A stretch of 64,000 bases of DNA, taken from NCBI RefSeq assembly GCF_020740795.1, contig NC_067293.1, forward strand, positions 19,968,378 through 20,032,377. The letters run 5' to 3'. Below are positions 19,801-29,600 of this stretch, piece after piece; the first letter of the stretch is position 1, and every line of letters starts with the position of its first letter. Position numbers and translations under genes: made by a program. Below the pieces are notes generated by a model that saw only the letters and a list, made by a program, of their open reading frames with translations, did no database searches and had not been told where the DNA came from. Source of the stretch: Apus apus (taxonomy: Eukaryota > Chordata > Aves > Apodiformes > Apodidae).

Positions 19801-22800
19801 CAGCAGCAGCAGCAGCAGCAGCGCCTCGCAGCCAGCAGAGCGCACCCGCGCCCCGCCTGCAGCCCCGCGGGAACAGCCGCGCATCCCTGCTGCAGAACCC
19901 ACGGTGGGATGGGGAAGGGGCTTGTAGTGATCCCCTGGTGATCGCTCCGAGGCCAAGTCTTCCCAGGGATGGTGGAAGGGAGCAGGACATAGCCCCAGCC
20001 CCGGCTCACCTGCAGGGCCTGGTGAGCGACGCTCCCACCCCGGAGTCCCGGCGCTCCCGCATCTCCATCTCCTCGGCCTCGTTCAGGGAGTTGCCCGTGC
20101 TGTCAAAGTCACTGGCAGAGGTGCCGACGTCCGACATGGACCGCTCTTCGAAGTGCAGGTTGGAGGGTTCTCCTCCCGAGTCCGATTCCCCATCATCGTC
20201 CTCGTCCTCCTCCTCCTCCTCATCCTCCTCGCCCCGCTCCTCCCCAGCCAGGTCGGGGGAGATGGCTTTATACCAGAGCTCCACCTTCTGCTGCAGGCCC
20301 CACATGTGCTGCAGGATGTCGTCGAGGTTCTCGTAGGTCACCTCCCCGTCCGCCTTGCAGAAATCCTCGCTGCTGCCAGTCTCTGGCACGTTGTCGTACA
20401 CGCTGACCCGGCTGCCCAGGGAGCTGCAGGAGCCGCGGCGCCGGCGGCAGGTGAAGCCCCGTGGGGAGGACGAGCCCCCCGCGCTGCTGCTGCTGCCTCC
20501 TCCTCCCTCCAGCCCCGCCCCTGCATTCCCCGATTTCCAGTGGGCCAGGGAGCTGCCGCCCAAGGGACACAAGCTCTCGATGGAGAGGGATTTGGGGAAG
20601 GTGCCCGGCTTGTGGTCCCGGGGGATGTAGACGCGGCAGCCCCCCCGGCACGGCTGCTGGTGGTGCTGGCAGGCTCCGGCCGCCGCAGCCGCCCCCGGGT
20701 CCTCCAGGTAGACGGCACCACGCTTTGAGTCGGAGCTCCCCTTGCTCCCACCCGAGCCCTGCAAGCGGTGAGTCCTGTACGATACCGAGAAGAAGTGTTT
20801 TTTGCCACGGAAAGAGGCAGATATCCCTCTTTTAGGGGAGCTGGCCTTGGTGGCTGCCACGTTCATCTTCAGGGACCCCCATCCTGGTGCGGCTGCGACG
20901 CTGCCCTGCGGGGCCACCTTCTCTTCCAGGTCGGCTTTCTCCTTGTCCTTCCTTCGGAGGGACTCGATCCTCTTCAGGAAGCTGCGAGACCGTCGCTTCT
21001 TCAGCTTCTCCTTGGAGCCCTGGCCACGGCCTGGGGGCTGCTCTGGCAAGGAGTGCTGGCTCAGGCTGTGGCTGGAGGTGGCGATGGCACAAGGAGGGGA
21101 CAGGGGACTGGGTGGCACAGTCCCAGTGCCCAGCGTGCCACCGGTGCTGCCGCTGCTGCCGCTGCTGTGCAGGGACACAGCCTCCGGGTTGGTGCTGAGG
21201 TCCGTGAGGATGCTCTCACGGCTGGACACCGGCCTCATGCTGGAGTTCAGGACCTCAGAGCCCTGGGAGAGGATGTCGACGGACCCCACCCGGGACCACC
21301 TCTTGCTGTCCCTCTGGAAAGTCCACCGGTCACTGATGGCACACAGGTCTTCCTCCTCAGAGTCTTCATTCTGAAGGTGGTTGAGAACAGGGGACAATCA
21401 ACCAGTATCATGGAGGGTCAGCGTGTTCCCCTGCCCCACTCTCCTGGGATGAACAGCCCAGCAAAGGGCACAGTCCATAGCAAAGTCCCTTAGACCCACT
21501 CTGCTCCCCTTTGGCTCCAGGAGCCATCGGGCACCATTTTGCCGTGCCCAAGGGCCATACTGTGCTGGGCAAGGGAAGGTGCTGCTGCCAGGCTACCTCC
21601 AGATGGCTACTGGGCAGTCAGGACATCCCTCCAGAGCCTCCTTGCAAACCCCAGCCACACGTGGGTCAAAATAAGGACAGTCAGAATGAGCAGGGACAGC
21701 CCCAGTAATGGGGTTCCACTGACAGGGCCTCAGGGAAGTGCAGGGGCAGAGGGCAAACACAGGCACCCCCCAGGCACCTCTGGGCCGTGTCCGTCCTGGG
21801 AGACAGTGGGACAGATAAACCAGGAGCACTGGGTGCTGCCCTGTGCCAGTGGCAGCCTGGGAGGATGCCTCTGTTATGACCAAACACAGGGTTGCTGCAC
21901 ACCTGCCCCCCAGCCCCCTCCTGCCCTTCAGCACCAAGGACATACCTGTTTACGCTGAAAGTGAACTTCCAGCTTCATGGAGGCACACGTGTTCAGGGTC
22001 ATCAGCCTCCTGCAAGAAACCATGAGAGGCTTTACCCTGGTTCTGGCCCCCACGGCCACCACAGCACTTGTTTTTTCCAATTTATTTTTTCCCCTGTTTC
22101 TGCTTTAGAGCCCCTGTTGTTTGCCATCACCTGTCACCCAGCAGCTGTGGCTGCAGGGATCAGAGGAGCACGCGGAGCTCGGCACAGCTCCAAGCCTGCT
22201 CCCACGGGAGCGTGGCGCCCCGAGCTGCACCTGCAGAGCTCTGAGGGCACCCCACACCCCTGCTGGCAACCCCAAACCTCCACCAGCACCCCACATCCCT
22301 GCCACCCACCCAGGCACCCCGTCACACGGACCTTTGGCTTGGCAGCCAAGGGGTGACATAGCTCGAGTGGCACAAGCCCTTGGTTGGGGCCAGCAGGGAT
22401 TTTGCAGGCGCAGCCCTGGGAGCAGCACTTGGCCCCTGGGCACAGGCACCAGGACATCCCAGCAGGGCATAAATACCCCTGCCCACTCCAGCACGCCGTG
22501 CTTGCTCACCCATCCAAGGACACCTGTGTCCCAGGGACCCCTGTCAGGGGCAAGGATGGACCCCAGTCCTTCATGTCTGCCCAACCTACACTGGCTGCTC
22601 CTTTTTTCTCTACACAAGGGAATGAATATCTGCTTAATTCACTTTAATTACCACCTTCATTAATGCTACTACAAGCACTTTTGTTCCAGCTTGCAAATGC
22701 CACATCTGCACAGCCAGAAAACAAGCCTCAGAGACATTTCACCAAAAATTCAACTAATGCCCCTCCTGCAATGCCAATGAAACCCCTCGAAGCCCCCTGC

Positions 22801-25800
22801 CCACAGGCAAGGTCCTGCAGCACATCCTGTGACAGGGTTAAATGCATGAGATGTGGCAGAGGGAGCAAGATGGAAGCACTCATGTATTAAGGGGCAAGAG
22901 GACACATTCAGGAGGTTCATTCTCTTGGAAGAGCTGCACTTCCCAGGGCTCTTTCAGACCTTTCTGCTAGGCAGATGCTGCAGGAGATCACCTTAGGGAC
23001 CCCAGAGACAGCCTGGGGACATGTGTGGCCCACCCAGCCACATTGGTCCCACAAACAGGGTGACCTGCTCCACAGTTAGAGTAAAACAATCTCAGAAGCT
23101 CCTGTGGCCAGCTGGGTGATGACAAAAGGATGTAAAAGCTCAGACAGGGAGAGATGGTCAGAGACTTCTCATCACTTCCTACCCAGTTGGGACCACCAGG
23201 AGGGAAAACCAGGAGCTCCGGGCACCTGGGAAGCAGTTCATGGGATCCCCTATCCCCTTCCACCCAGCACAGTGGCTTCTCCGTTGGGAAAACAAGTACC
23301 AGACCTTTTTCCCAGCCCTCTTTGCCCTGCTGGCAGCAGCACGTGGGAGGGACAGCCAGAGGCAGAGCTCTGTTCTCGGCGTGGAGTCAGCACAGGGGTG
23401 ACAACATGGCCCGAAAGCCAAGGCAGGGCTGAGTGGGACACAGAGCCCACCTGGACAGACAGACGCTGGGGCAGGAGGGGGTCCCTGCTCTGGGGTGTTA
23501 GCTCCTGCTCACGCTGGCACAGTCCCCCTTTCACAGGCACTGCCTTCCCACAGCAACACCCCCAGCAGCTCCCAGAGCTATTTTCAGCCTGCTTGCTGCA
23601 AGGAGGAGCATGTCCTGGTGGAAAATGTCCAGGCAGGGCCGCGTTGCCAGGCACTGGGGTGACAAACGTCACACGAAGCCAGAGAGCACTTGTGAGAGCT
23701 GAAACCCTCGGGGAGAGCAGCCAAAATCCTCGGGGTCAGGAGGGACACACCAGCACAGGCAACAAAACCACAGTGCAAACCCACTGCTCCTGCAGCTCCT
23801 AACGACCCACACAAATGATTAGCAGTGTGTGATGCCCACAGAGCCCCACACACCGCCCCAGTGCTCAGCAAATCCCTGGTTGTGGGCTCCCTCCCCTTCA
23901 CAGGTGGCACACACCTGATGGCCGAGTCCAACCTCATCCACAGGCACCTCCTCATCCACAGACACCCCCTCATCCACAGCTGCTTTGACCTGAATCTGCC
24001 TCATGCCAACAACCCAGCCAGACCCCAGCACTCTGGTGCAGAGACAGTTTCCAAACTCCATTTCATTCTCAGAGAACTTATGAAGGACCCTTGGAAAATA
24101 AAACCTAAAATGCACAGGGGACAGGGGGACACAGCTCCATGCCCTGGGACCACAGACAGCAAGGGGCCACCAGGGCAGCAGGCAGTGGAAGAGGAGAGTG
24201 TGGGCAGAAGAACTGTGTCTCTCTCCACACCTCTGCTCAGTTTGACAGCTCCACTCTGACCAATTTATTTTTAATTAAGCTCTACAGGCTGGAGTTACCC
24301 AAGCTTGAAATTAAAAGCCTGAAAGTCAGGCAAAGAGAAGAATTATTCCTGGAAAATGTTTTCATTCTCCAGGAGCATCCTCGTGCTGCCAGCAAGCCAG
24401 GAATGGGTCCAAGGGACTGTTACCTGCACAGGGATTTGAGGGAGTCCTGGTCCAGGAAGCTGTGGTCCTTCTTCACAGCACCGATGTCGAGAGGGAACAA
24501 TGAGTCTGGGGAGGAAAGCAAGAGGAAGATCAGAAGCTGTTTCTGAACCAGCCACTCCACTGGGCACAAGGGATGGCAGGGAGCGTGGGAGGAGGGAGAT
24601 GCTCCAAGGAGCATGAGGAGAGATGTCAAGGATTAAGAGCTGGGAGAGCAATGGAGGGAAAAGGCATGGGAGTCTCCTGGGCCACAAGTACCAGTCAGTA
24701 GAAGCTGGGAAGTCTGGGGTGTCACATTGCCACTGGGAGCTGCCACCCGTGACAGCCACGGCTGCAGGAGGGGAACCTATGGAGAAGGACAGTCCCACTG
24801 AGCCAGCTGGGAGGAAGGAGACTTTACTCCTTGCTCTGGAGAGTTAAAGCCATGGGAAAGGCTCCTGCTGGGCTGGGGTGCCAGGCTGGCCACTGCACTT
24901 GGAGGGATGAGCTGGTTCCGGAACCCACACCAGCCCTGCAGCACTTTCCTCCACCCACAGCTCTGATCCCAGCTGAGCACAGCTGGAGTCCAAGAAACCC
25001 TCAGCACCTTCCCTCTGCACCTCATGGGGGTTTTTGAAGAGTGGCCACCTCCCTAACATTGCCAAGAGCCATCCTGGTGCCCCATAAGGAAATATATTAT
25101 ACATGCATGGCTCGCTCATCAATGATGCTCTCCTCCCACCTATCCCACTGGGCAAGAAAGCCTCTTAGCTCCCCTGGGAGAGCCAGGAGCTGCTAAGGGG
25201 TCTCCCAGGGGAATAAAGCCATACTGGTATGGTTGTACAGTAGATCTAGCATCTCCTCAATCCCCCCCCATGCTTCAAGGGCCATGTCTCCACAGGCTCA
25301 CTGGCCTTGGGGCAGGGGCTGCAGGACCACCCAGAGGTGGTACCTGCCCAGCATCTTCAGGCAGAGCTCATTCTAGGTCAGGTAGGTGAGGGTGGTGCCT
25401 GAGGGCCTCCATCCTGTTCCCTGCTCATCTCCATGCACTCAGAGACAGCTCTGCTGGGACCAGCTATGTAGGACTTGCACCATTAACCACAAGCATCTAA
25501 GCCCAGCTGTTAATGAAGCTGTCGAGTGCAGTCACCAAGGGGGTGCTGAGCCCTGCCATCTGGGGAGAAAAACAGAATGAAACACTTGGAGGATGTGGAA
25601 AATTTTGCTCAGAGAGGCTGGAAAAAGGACCGGTTTATTCATAGACTCCAGCACCCGCTCCTCCTGTGAGCAGCCCTGGGGGCCAGCACCTGGGGCTGGG
25701 TGTCACCTGCAGGAACCCGGAGGGTCCCCGCACGTGGCTGTGTGAGGAGCAGACCCTAAAATAGAAACCAGAGGCAACGAGGCAGCCTGTAAAGCCATCA

Positions 25801-26661
25801 CCAGGGGGCAAGAGTGTGGCTCCCGCACGTGTGGTGGGGGTGGGGGGGTGGAAGGCCCTGGCCAAACAATAGCCCCCCCTGAAGCCCGCCGGAGACCCGG
25901 CTTCCCGCTATTGTCCCAGCCCTCCGGGGCTGCAGCCACCACTCCTCGGCCCCTCTGCCCTCCCAGCAGGGACCAGCAGCCCAGCTTAAGGGTCTTAAGC
26001 AAACCCAGATAAGCCAGAGGCAAGACCCATAAGCAGGGTCACCCTGCAAATCCCCCATGGGTTGCAGGGCATGAGGTGAGAGAGGGTCTGTCAGGGGGTC
26101 TGTCCATCCCTTGTACCCTGGGAGCCTTAGGGCATGGTGACCTGCTCTGCTCTGGACACTGGGACCTGCTGTGTCCCGGGCATGGCTTGCTGGGTGAAGG
26201 TGCAGACCCTGCTGCCAAAGGGCATTTTGGGGGCAGGACACGCCAGCGGGGAGGCAGGAGGACACGCTCACACTCCAAGTTCCCTACGCTGGCTGCCCCT
26301 GCGTTCCCACCCTCTGCAAACACTCCCTGAAGTCCTGAAGAGCTGACACGGCTCTTCCCAGCCCAAGCAGCCGCCCCTGGCCTCCTGGCAGCCCTGCCTG
26401 AAGGGGAAAAGTTCAGGAATGCAGGCTCTCCAGGCCACTGCCAAGCCTGAAGACTTATTTAACACATGATCGTATAATTAGTAAATGATCCTCCCTATCT
26501 TCTCCTCTCCTTGCAGTCCCCTCGGGGTATTTGGTCAAGACACAGGGTATGGGAGCAGGGAGCAGGACAGAGGAGGAGGCTGCTCTCACCTTCGTAGAGC
26601 TGCGCATACTGGGGGAATCCCGCCGCCCGCAGCCACTCACAGGCTTTCTTGGCTTCGGTTT
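13692..26661 (-). CDS. STARD8: STARD8 (DLC3): SAM-RhoGAP-START protein, thirteen secure coding exons
   Basis: Rho GTPase-activating protein of the DLC family, acting at focal adhesions. Exons in transcript order: 26661-26590, 24505-24424, 22009-21946, 21370-20010, 18937-18764, 18289-18130, 16850-16652, 16520-16310, 16075-15961, 15630-15415, 14917-14700, 14532-14353, 13809-13692. They join in one frame (1056 residues). Using the 1093-residue model that adds the 59.4-kb exon: SAM about 40-110, Ser-rich linker 111-620, RhoGAP about 640-850 with arginine finger R680 in GIFRKSG, START about 870-1090, end [26 protein letters not shown] and [14 protein letters not shown] match STARD8 better than STARD13 or DLC1. 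An acidic Glu/Asp run lies in the big exon. No frameshift or stop is seen. Confidence 0.96.
14353..14532 (-). CDS. STARD8: STARD8 START-domain exon
   Basis: A 180-nt exon. It reads [20 protein letters not shown], a [20 protein letters not shown] segment and [12 protein letters not shown]. The TDLP, QYLIEP and THICR motifs are START-domain landmarks of the DLC family. The donor is GTGAGG. Confidence 0.96.
14700..14917 (-). CDS. STARD8: STARD8 START-domain exon
   Basis: A 218-nt exon reading [37 protein letters not shown] and [20 protein letters not shown]. These are core START motifs. The acceptor is CCCTCAG and the donor GTGAGG. Confidence 0.96.
15043..15116. repeat. G-rich pentamer/decamer tract (GGGGTGGGATGG / GGAATGG)
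   Basis: About 70 bp of imperfect tgggg/ggaat units on the + strand, in the intron 14918-15414 of STARD8. Many G3-G4 runs separated by 1-5 bases make it G-quadruplex-prone on the + (template) strand. The rest of this intron shows nothing. Confidence 0.9.
15415..15630 (-). CDS. STARD8: STARD8 exon linking RhoGAP and START
   Basis: A 216-nt exon reading [20 protein letters not shown], then [18 protein letters not shown] and [26 protein letters not shown] is the conserved start of the START region. The donor is GTAAAT. The 330-bp intron before it (15631-15960) shows nothing. Confidence 0.95.
15961..16075 (-). CDS. STARD8: STARD8 RhoGAP C-terminal exon
   Basis: A 115-nt exon reading [20 protein letters not shown], then [18 protein letters not shown]. 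The [10 protein letters not shown] segment is common to the DLC family. The donor is GTGGGT, weaker than the others in the gene. Confidence 0.95.
16310..16520 (-). CDS. STARD8: STARD8 RhoGAP exon
   Basis: A 211-nt exon reading [40 protein letters not shown] and [31 protein letters not shown] is the conserved RhoGAP helix that contacts the GTPase. Confidence 0.96.
16652..16850 (-). CDS. STARD8: STARD8 RhoGAP exon with the arginine finger
   Basis: A 199-nt exon reading [20 protein letters not shown], then [20 protein letters not shown] and [18 protein letters not shown]. The arginine in GIFRKSG is the catalytic finger that stimulates GTP hydrolysis on Rho. FRDLPEPI is the second RhoGAP hallmark. 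Confidence 0.97.
16862..17845 (-). mobile_element. CR1 LINE 3' part, minus strand, in a STARD8 intron
   Basis: It starts 12 bp from the RhoGAP exon with the inverted CR1 end (gaatcacagagtcgtttagg) and runs about 980 bp. Minus-strand reading gives [32 protein letters not shown] (the usual catalytic FADD is FADN here), and a long segment from [18 protein letters not shown] to [14 protein letters not shown]. It is in the same orientation as STARD8 transcription. Inactive. Confidence 0.92.
18130..18289 (-). CDS. STARD8: STARD8 exon entering the RhoGAP domain
   Basis: A 160-nt exon reading [40 protein letters not shown] and [13 protein letters not shown]. The VFGVP....RTGQPLP segment opens the RhoGAP fold in all DLC proteins. 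The next intron (18290-18763) holds an in-sense AATAAA (18422-18427 on the minus strand) but nothing else. Confidence 0.96.
18764..18937 (-). CDS. STARD8: STARD8 exon (pre-GAP helical region)
   Basis: A 174-nt exon reading [20 protein letters not shown], then [20 protein letters not shown] and [18 protein letters not shown]. The LRWHSFQ..HRPSLNS string is a DLC-family signature. The acceptor is CCCGCAG and the donor GTGAGC. Confidence 0.96.
19735..19900. repeat. (CAG)n/(CGG) trinucleotide tract in a GC-rich block
   Basis: Positions 19748-19822 are almost pure cag/cgg triplets on the + strand (the minus, sense strand reads CTG). A GC-rich stretch follows to about 19900. It lies in the STARD8 intron 18938-20009 and is not part of the coding sequence. 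The rest of the intron shows nothing. Confidence 0.95.
20010..21370 (-). CDS. STARD8: STARD8 large central exon (Ser-rich linker)
   Basis: A 1361-nt exon starting [20 protein letters not shown]. It contains [11 protein letters not shown], the basic [20 protein letters not shown], and [20 protein letters not shown], conserved in the family. Further on are [27 protein letters not shown], a run of about 20 mostly acidic residues, and [15 protein letters not shown]. The Ser-rich part of DLC proteins binds tensin and targets focal adhesions. Local poly-Ser, Gly and Ala runs and a high GC content are bird-typical. There are no internal stops. Confidence 0.97.
21371..21945 (-). other. STARD8 intron
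   Basis: A 575-bp intron with no recognisable repeat, exon or regulatory signal. Confidence 0.6.
21946..22009 (-). CDS. STARD8: STARD8 SAM-end exon
   Basis: A 64-nt exon reading [21 protein letters not shown], with donor GTATGT. It closely matches the human [16 protein letters not shown] string that ends the SAM region. Confidence 0.95.
22010..24423 (-). other. STARD8 intron
   Basis: 2.4 kb without a recognisable repeat. A short tandem array of 'ctcatccacag(g/a)cac' units lies at 23935-23982. I see no exon. Confidence 0.6.
24424..24505 (-). CDS. STARD8: STARD8 SAM-domain exon
   Basis: An 82-nt exon reading [20 protein letters not shown], then DSLKSLCR. The [15 protein letters not shown] core points to STARD8 (STARD13 has FPINI, DLC1 has FPIDI). 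The acceptor is CTCCCCAG and the donor GTAACA, a less usual +5 base. Confidence 0.95.
24506..26589 (-). other. STARD8 intron
   Basis: 2.1 kb with no recognisable repeat or exon. Confidence 0.6.
26590..26661 (-). CDS. STARD8: STARD8 SAM-domain first shared exon
   Basis: A 72-nt exon reading [20 protein letters not shown], then LYE. The acceptor is CTTTCAG and the donor [20 protein letters not shown] is the SAM start in all three DLC proteins. It begins with two bases of a split codon, so the preceding exon must end with one extra base. Confidence 0.96.
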
Positions 26662-29600
26662 CTGAAAGAGAGCAAAGAACCAGCCTGAGCATCCCCCCCA
26701 GCAGCAGCAGTGCTCCCCCATCAGCCCAGCTCCCCAGCTCCTGCAGTGGGAGCAGCTTCCAAACCCGTGTTTCACTTGCACAGGCAGAGGAAGCAAACCT
26801 GCCCTGGGGCGTGGGCAGCAGTGGGCACAGGGGGGTCCCTGCCCACGGCAGCAGGAGCTGCTCGGCTTTGCCCTCTGCAGCACAGGCAGAGAGGAGGAGG
26901 TAACAGGAACGACGAGGCCACAAGACACAACTTTAACCTCCCAGTGAAACGTTACCTTTCTGAATGCACCAAAGCAAATACAGTGCTCTGCCAGACCAGA
27001 GAGGAAGATCCTTATTTTTAATAATTAGTTCAGAGCTTATCAAAGCTTAGGGCAAACAGCCTCCAGAAAAACCTGCCAAAGAAACCTTTCCTTCTCCCTC
27101 CTTCTCCCCACCACCCCTGACCACCTCACCTCTTCCTTCAAGCTGGCATTCATCCCGGCAGTCACCAAAACCCCAATGGTTTCCTCCACCCCCCTGCCTG
27201 GCCAGTTCCCACCCCTCACACACGGCTCAGCTATCGCCTGGATGAGCCCATCCAACCACCAGCACTATTTTCTGGGAAATTTCTCAGATTTACAGGACTT
27301 GAGGCAAAACAGCCCAAAGCTCACGCAGCCAAAGCAAGCTGCTGCCTGGTGTTGGCAGCCCGTGGGCTGCTGAGATTTATACTTCTGAGGGTGACAAACA
27401 TTTGACCTCAAGTGTAGAAAATGTGACAGCAATTTCAGGGTCTCGCCCATCCCTCCTAGAGGCACCACCCAGCACAGACCAGCCTGAGGCTGGATCCACC
27501 CAAAGTGGATTGCAGCAAAACACCCCGATTTCATCACCAACCACCAGCAGCCCCAGCCCACAGCTCTGGCTGGGTTTGCAATTACAAAGATACAGCAGAG
27601 ATTTAAAAAAAAAAAAAAAAAAAAAAGCCCCAAACAAGCAGTTCAGTTCAGGACAGGATCAAGCCATAACCCTGGACCCAAATACTTCAGTTTTGGGAAG
27701 AAAGTTTGGAATGAGCATCTGCATCTGGATCCAAACTGTGCAGCTTCCATGAACTGTGCCTTGAGCCTGAAATCCATGGCTGACCCCTCCTTGCCCTTGG
27801 CAGGTTCCAAAACTAGTAAACCCACTGGAGATCTTAATCCCAGAGCCTGCCAGGGTCAGCCCAGTCCTGGTGGAGCCCCACATCCCTCCGGAGCCACCCA
27901 GAGCCCCTGCAGGGAAGGCACCCTGTGGCTGCCACCACCCAGCCTGGGGGGCACCATGACTCACGGTCCGTGTGCATGGGCTTTGGTGATGATGGCTCCC
28001 GAGAGCAGACCCCTGCCACTTCACCATGGTGGGCAGGGTCCAAGGATGGGCATTTCCCACCTCCCCCCCATGACCAACAGACCTGCCACCACCCCCTCCT
28101 ACTCTGCCCTGCTCCTCCATGGTTCACAGTGGAGCTGCTGGCCATGGGGCCAGCACAGCTGGAGGCTGCAGCTCAGGTGCCTCTAGCCAAGAACAGAAAC
28201 ACCAACCTCCCACCCTGCTTCTGCCCCATGAAATCCTGACCACCCACTGCCCCCAGGAGGGATGGGCCTGGCATTCCCCAGAGAAGGGCAGGCAGAGAAG
28301 AGCCATGAGCCGAGCTTACCCCTGATGGTGGAGGGGCTGAACTGATAGAAGAGCATGGCCAGGACACCGAGGGGCACGGCGCAGTCATCCAGAGGACACA
28401 CGGGAGCTGTGTGACACCCAGTGTGGCCACACAGAGCAGGCGGGACGGGACAGGGAGCAGCAGGGACAGGCTGGGATGGGACAGGGAGCAGGCAGGATGG
28501 AGCCAGGGCTGCAGCAGGATGCTTCTGCTCAGGGCTGAGCCCAGCCACCCACTGCCTGGGTGGAAATGAGGAGTCAGAGCACGACATTTCCTTCCCCTCC
28601 GCCGCCTCCTCCCAGGGCTGCCGGAGGGGCGGGGGGGCCATTCCTCTTCTTGCCCTGTTCTGGAGCCAGGTCCCAGACTTTGCCCACTGCAATGAGTCCT
28701 GCATTCCCCCCCACCCAGAGCCCAGGCACGAGGATCACGGCCACCAAGGGCCCCTGCCATCCCAGGCAGGTGCCCTCCCCACAGCCAAGCACTGGCACAG
28801 CAAATGTTTCCAAGTGTCCCTGTCCCAGGAGCCAGCTTCCTGCACCCGCCTGCCCTTCCCACAGACGTGCTTTCCCAGGGAAGTGCAGGAAAGGACAGGC
28901 AGGCAAACACTCCTGCCTGTGTCCCCAGCCCTCCCTGCCAGCTCCCCCAGACCTTCACTGCCAGGGCAAGGTGACAGGGACACAAACCCCACTCTGGACA
29001 GCTGGCAGCACAGGGGCCTGTCCCCGAGCTCCTGGGAGACACTGTCTGGAGATCCTCTGCTGCCTCAAGCCAGGCAGAGCAGCCAAGTGCAGCAGCAATG
29101 TTTCCAATGTGGCTGCATCTATAGGTGTGTGAATTCTCTGGTGTCTAATAAAGACTCACCACAGACTACAGCCATCCCTCAGTAGGTCCAGGAAGAGGGT
29201 CTTGTTCCCTCCTCTGGTCAGCAAATGGTTTTCACGAGCTTGTAGCAACTTAATATCTTTGCAATCTGTAGTTGAAATGTGGCGGAAATGATCGCATTCA
29301 AGTGGTACTGCAGGAGGAGCAGGCACACAGACAGGCACATAAACACTTTCAGAGCCCACACTTCCCTAAGCAACAAAAGGATAAATCCCACGGAGCCACT
29401 CACCTTCCCATCACACACCAAACTCAACCTCAGAGGAGCCCAAAACCACCCCATTTCATGAAAGCAGCTGGACAGGGAAATGAGCTGCTTCATCACAGCT
29501 TCTGCTTCAGAGGCAGCTCCTCCCCATGTGCCACGAGCCCTTGGTAAACACCCTGACATCCCCAGGGGGGGAACCAGCATCAACACAGTCGCTGGAAAAA

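Noticed and set aside
20153..21493. Plus-strand reading frames of 190-241 codons
   Set aside because: They are antisense shadows of the large STARD8 exon.
23935..23982. CRISPR-like short repeats
   Set aside because: Only about three adjacent imperfect copies of a 21-bp unit without spacers, in a bird genome. It is a simple tandem repeat.
28173..29042. 289-codon minus-strand frame
   Set aside because: No domain. Only its tail (the 28.3-kb start-exon candidate) has a plausible splice donor.
29135..29160. tctaataaag as a possible LTR poly(A) region
   Set aside because: No paired LTR, primer-binding site or polypurine tract could be found nearby.
29164..29306. Possible minus-strand exon with CTCCTGCAG acceptor and GTGAGT donor
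   Set aside because: Its only open frame leaves two bases, which does not fit the SAM exon, and the peptide matches nothing in the DLC family.
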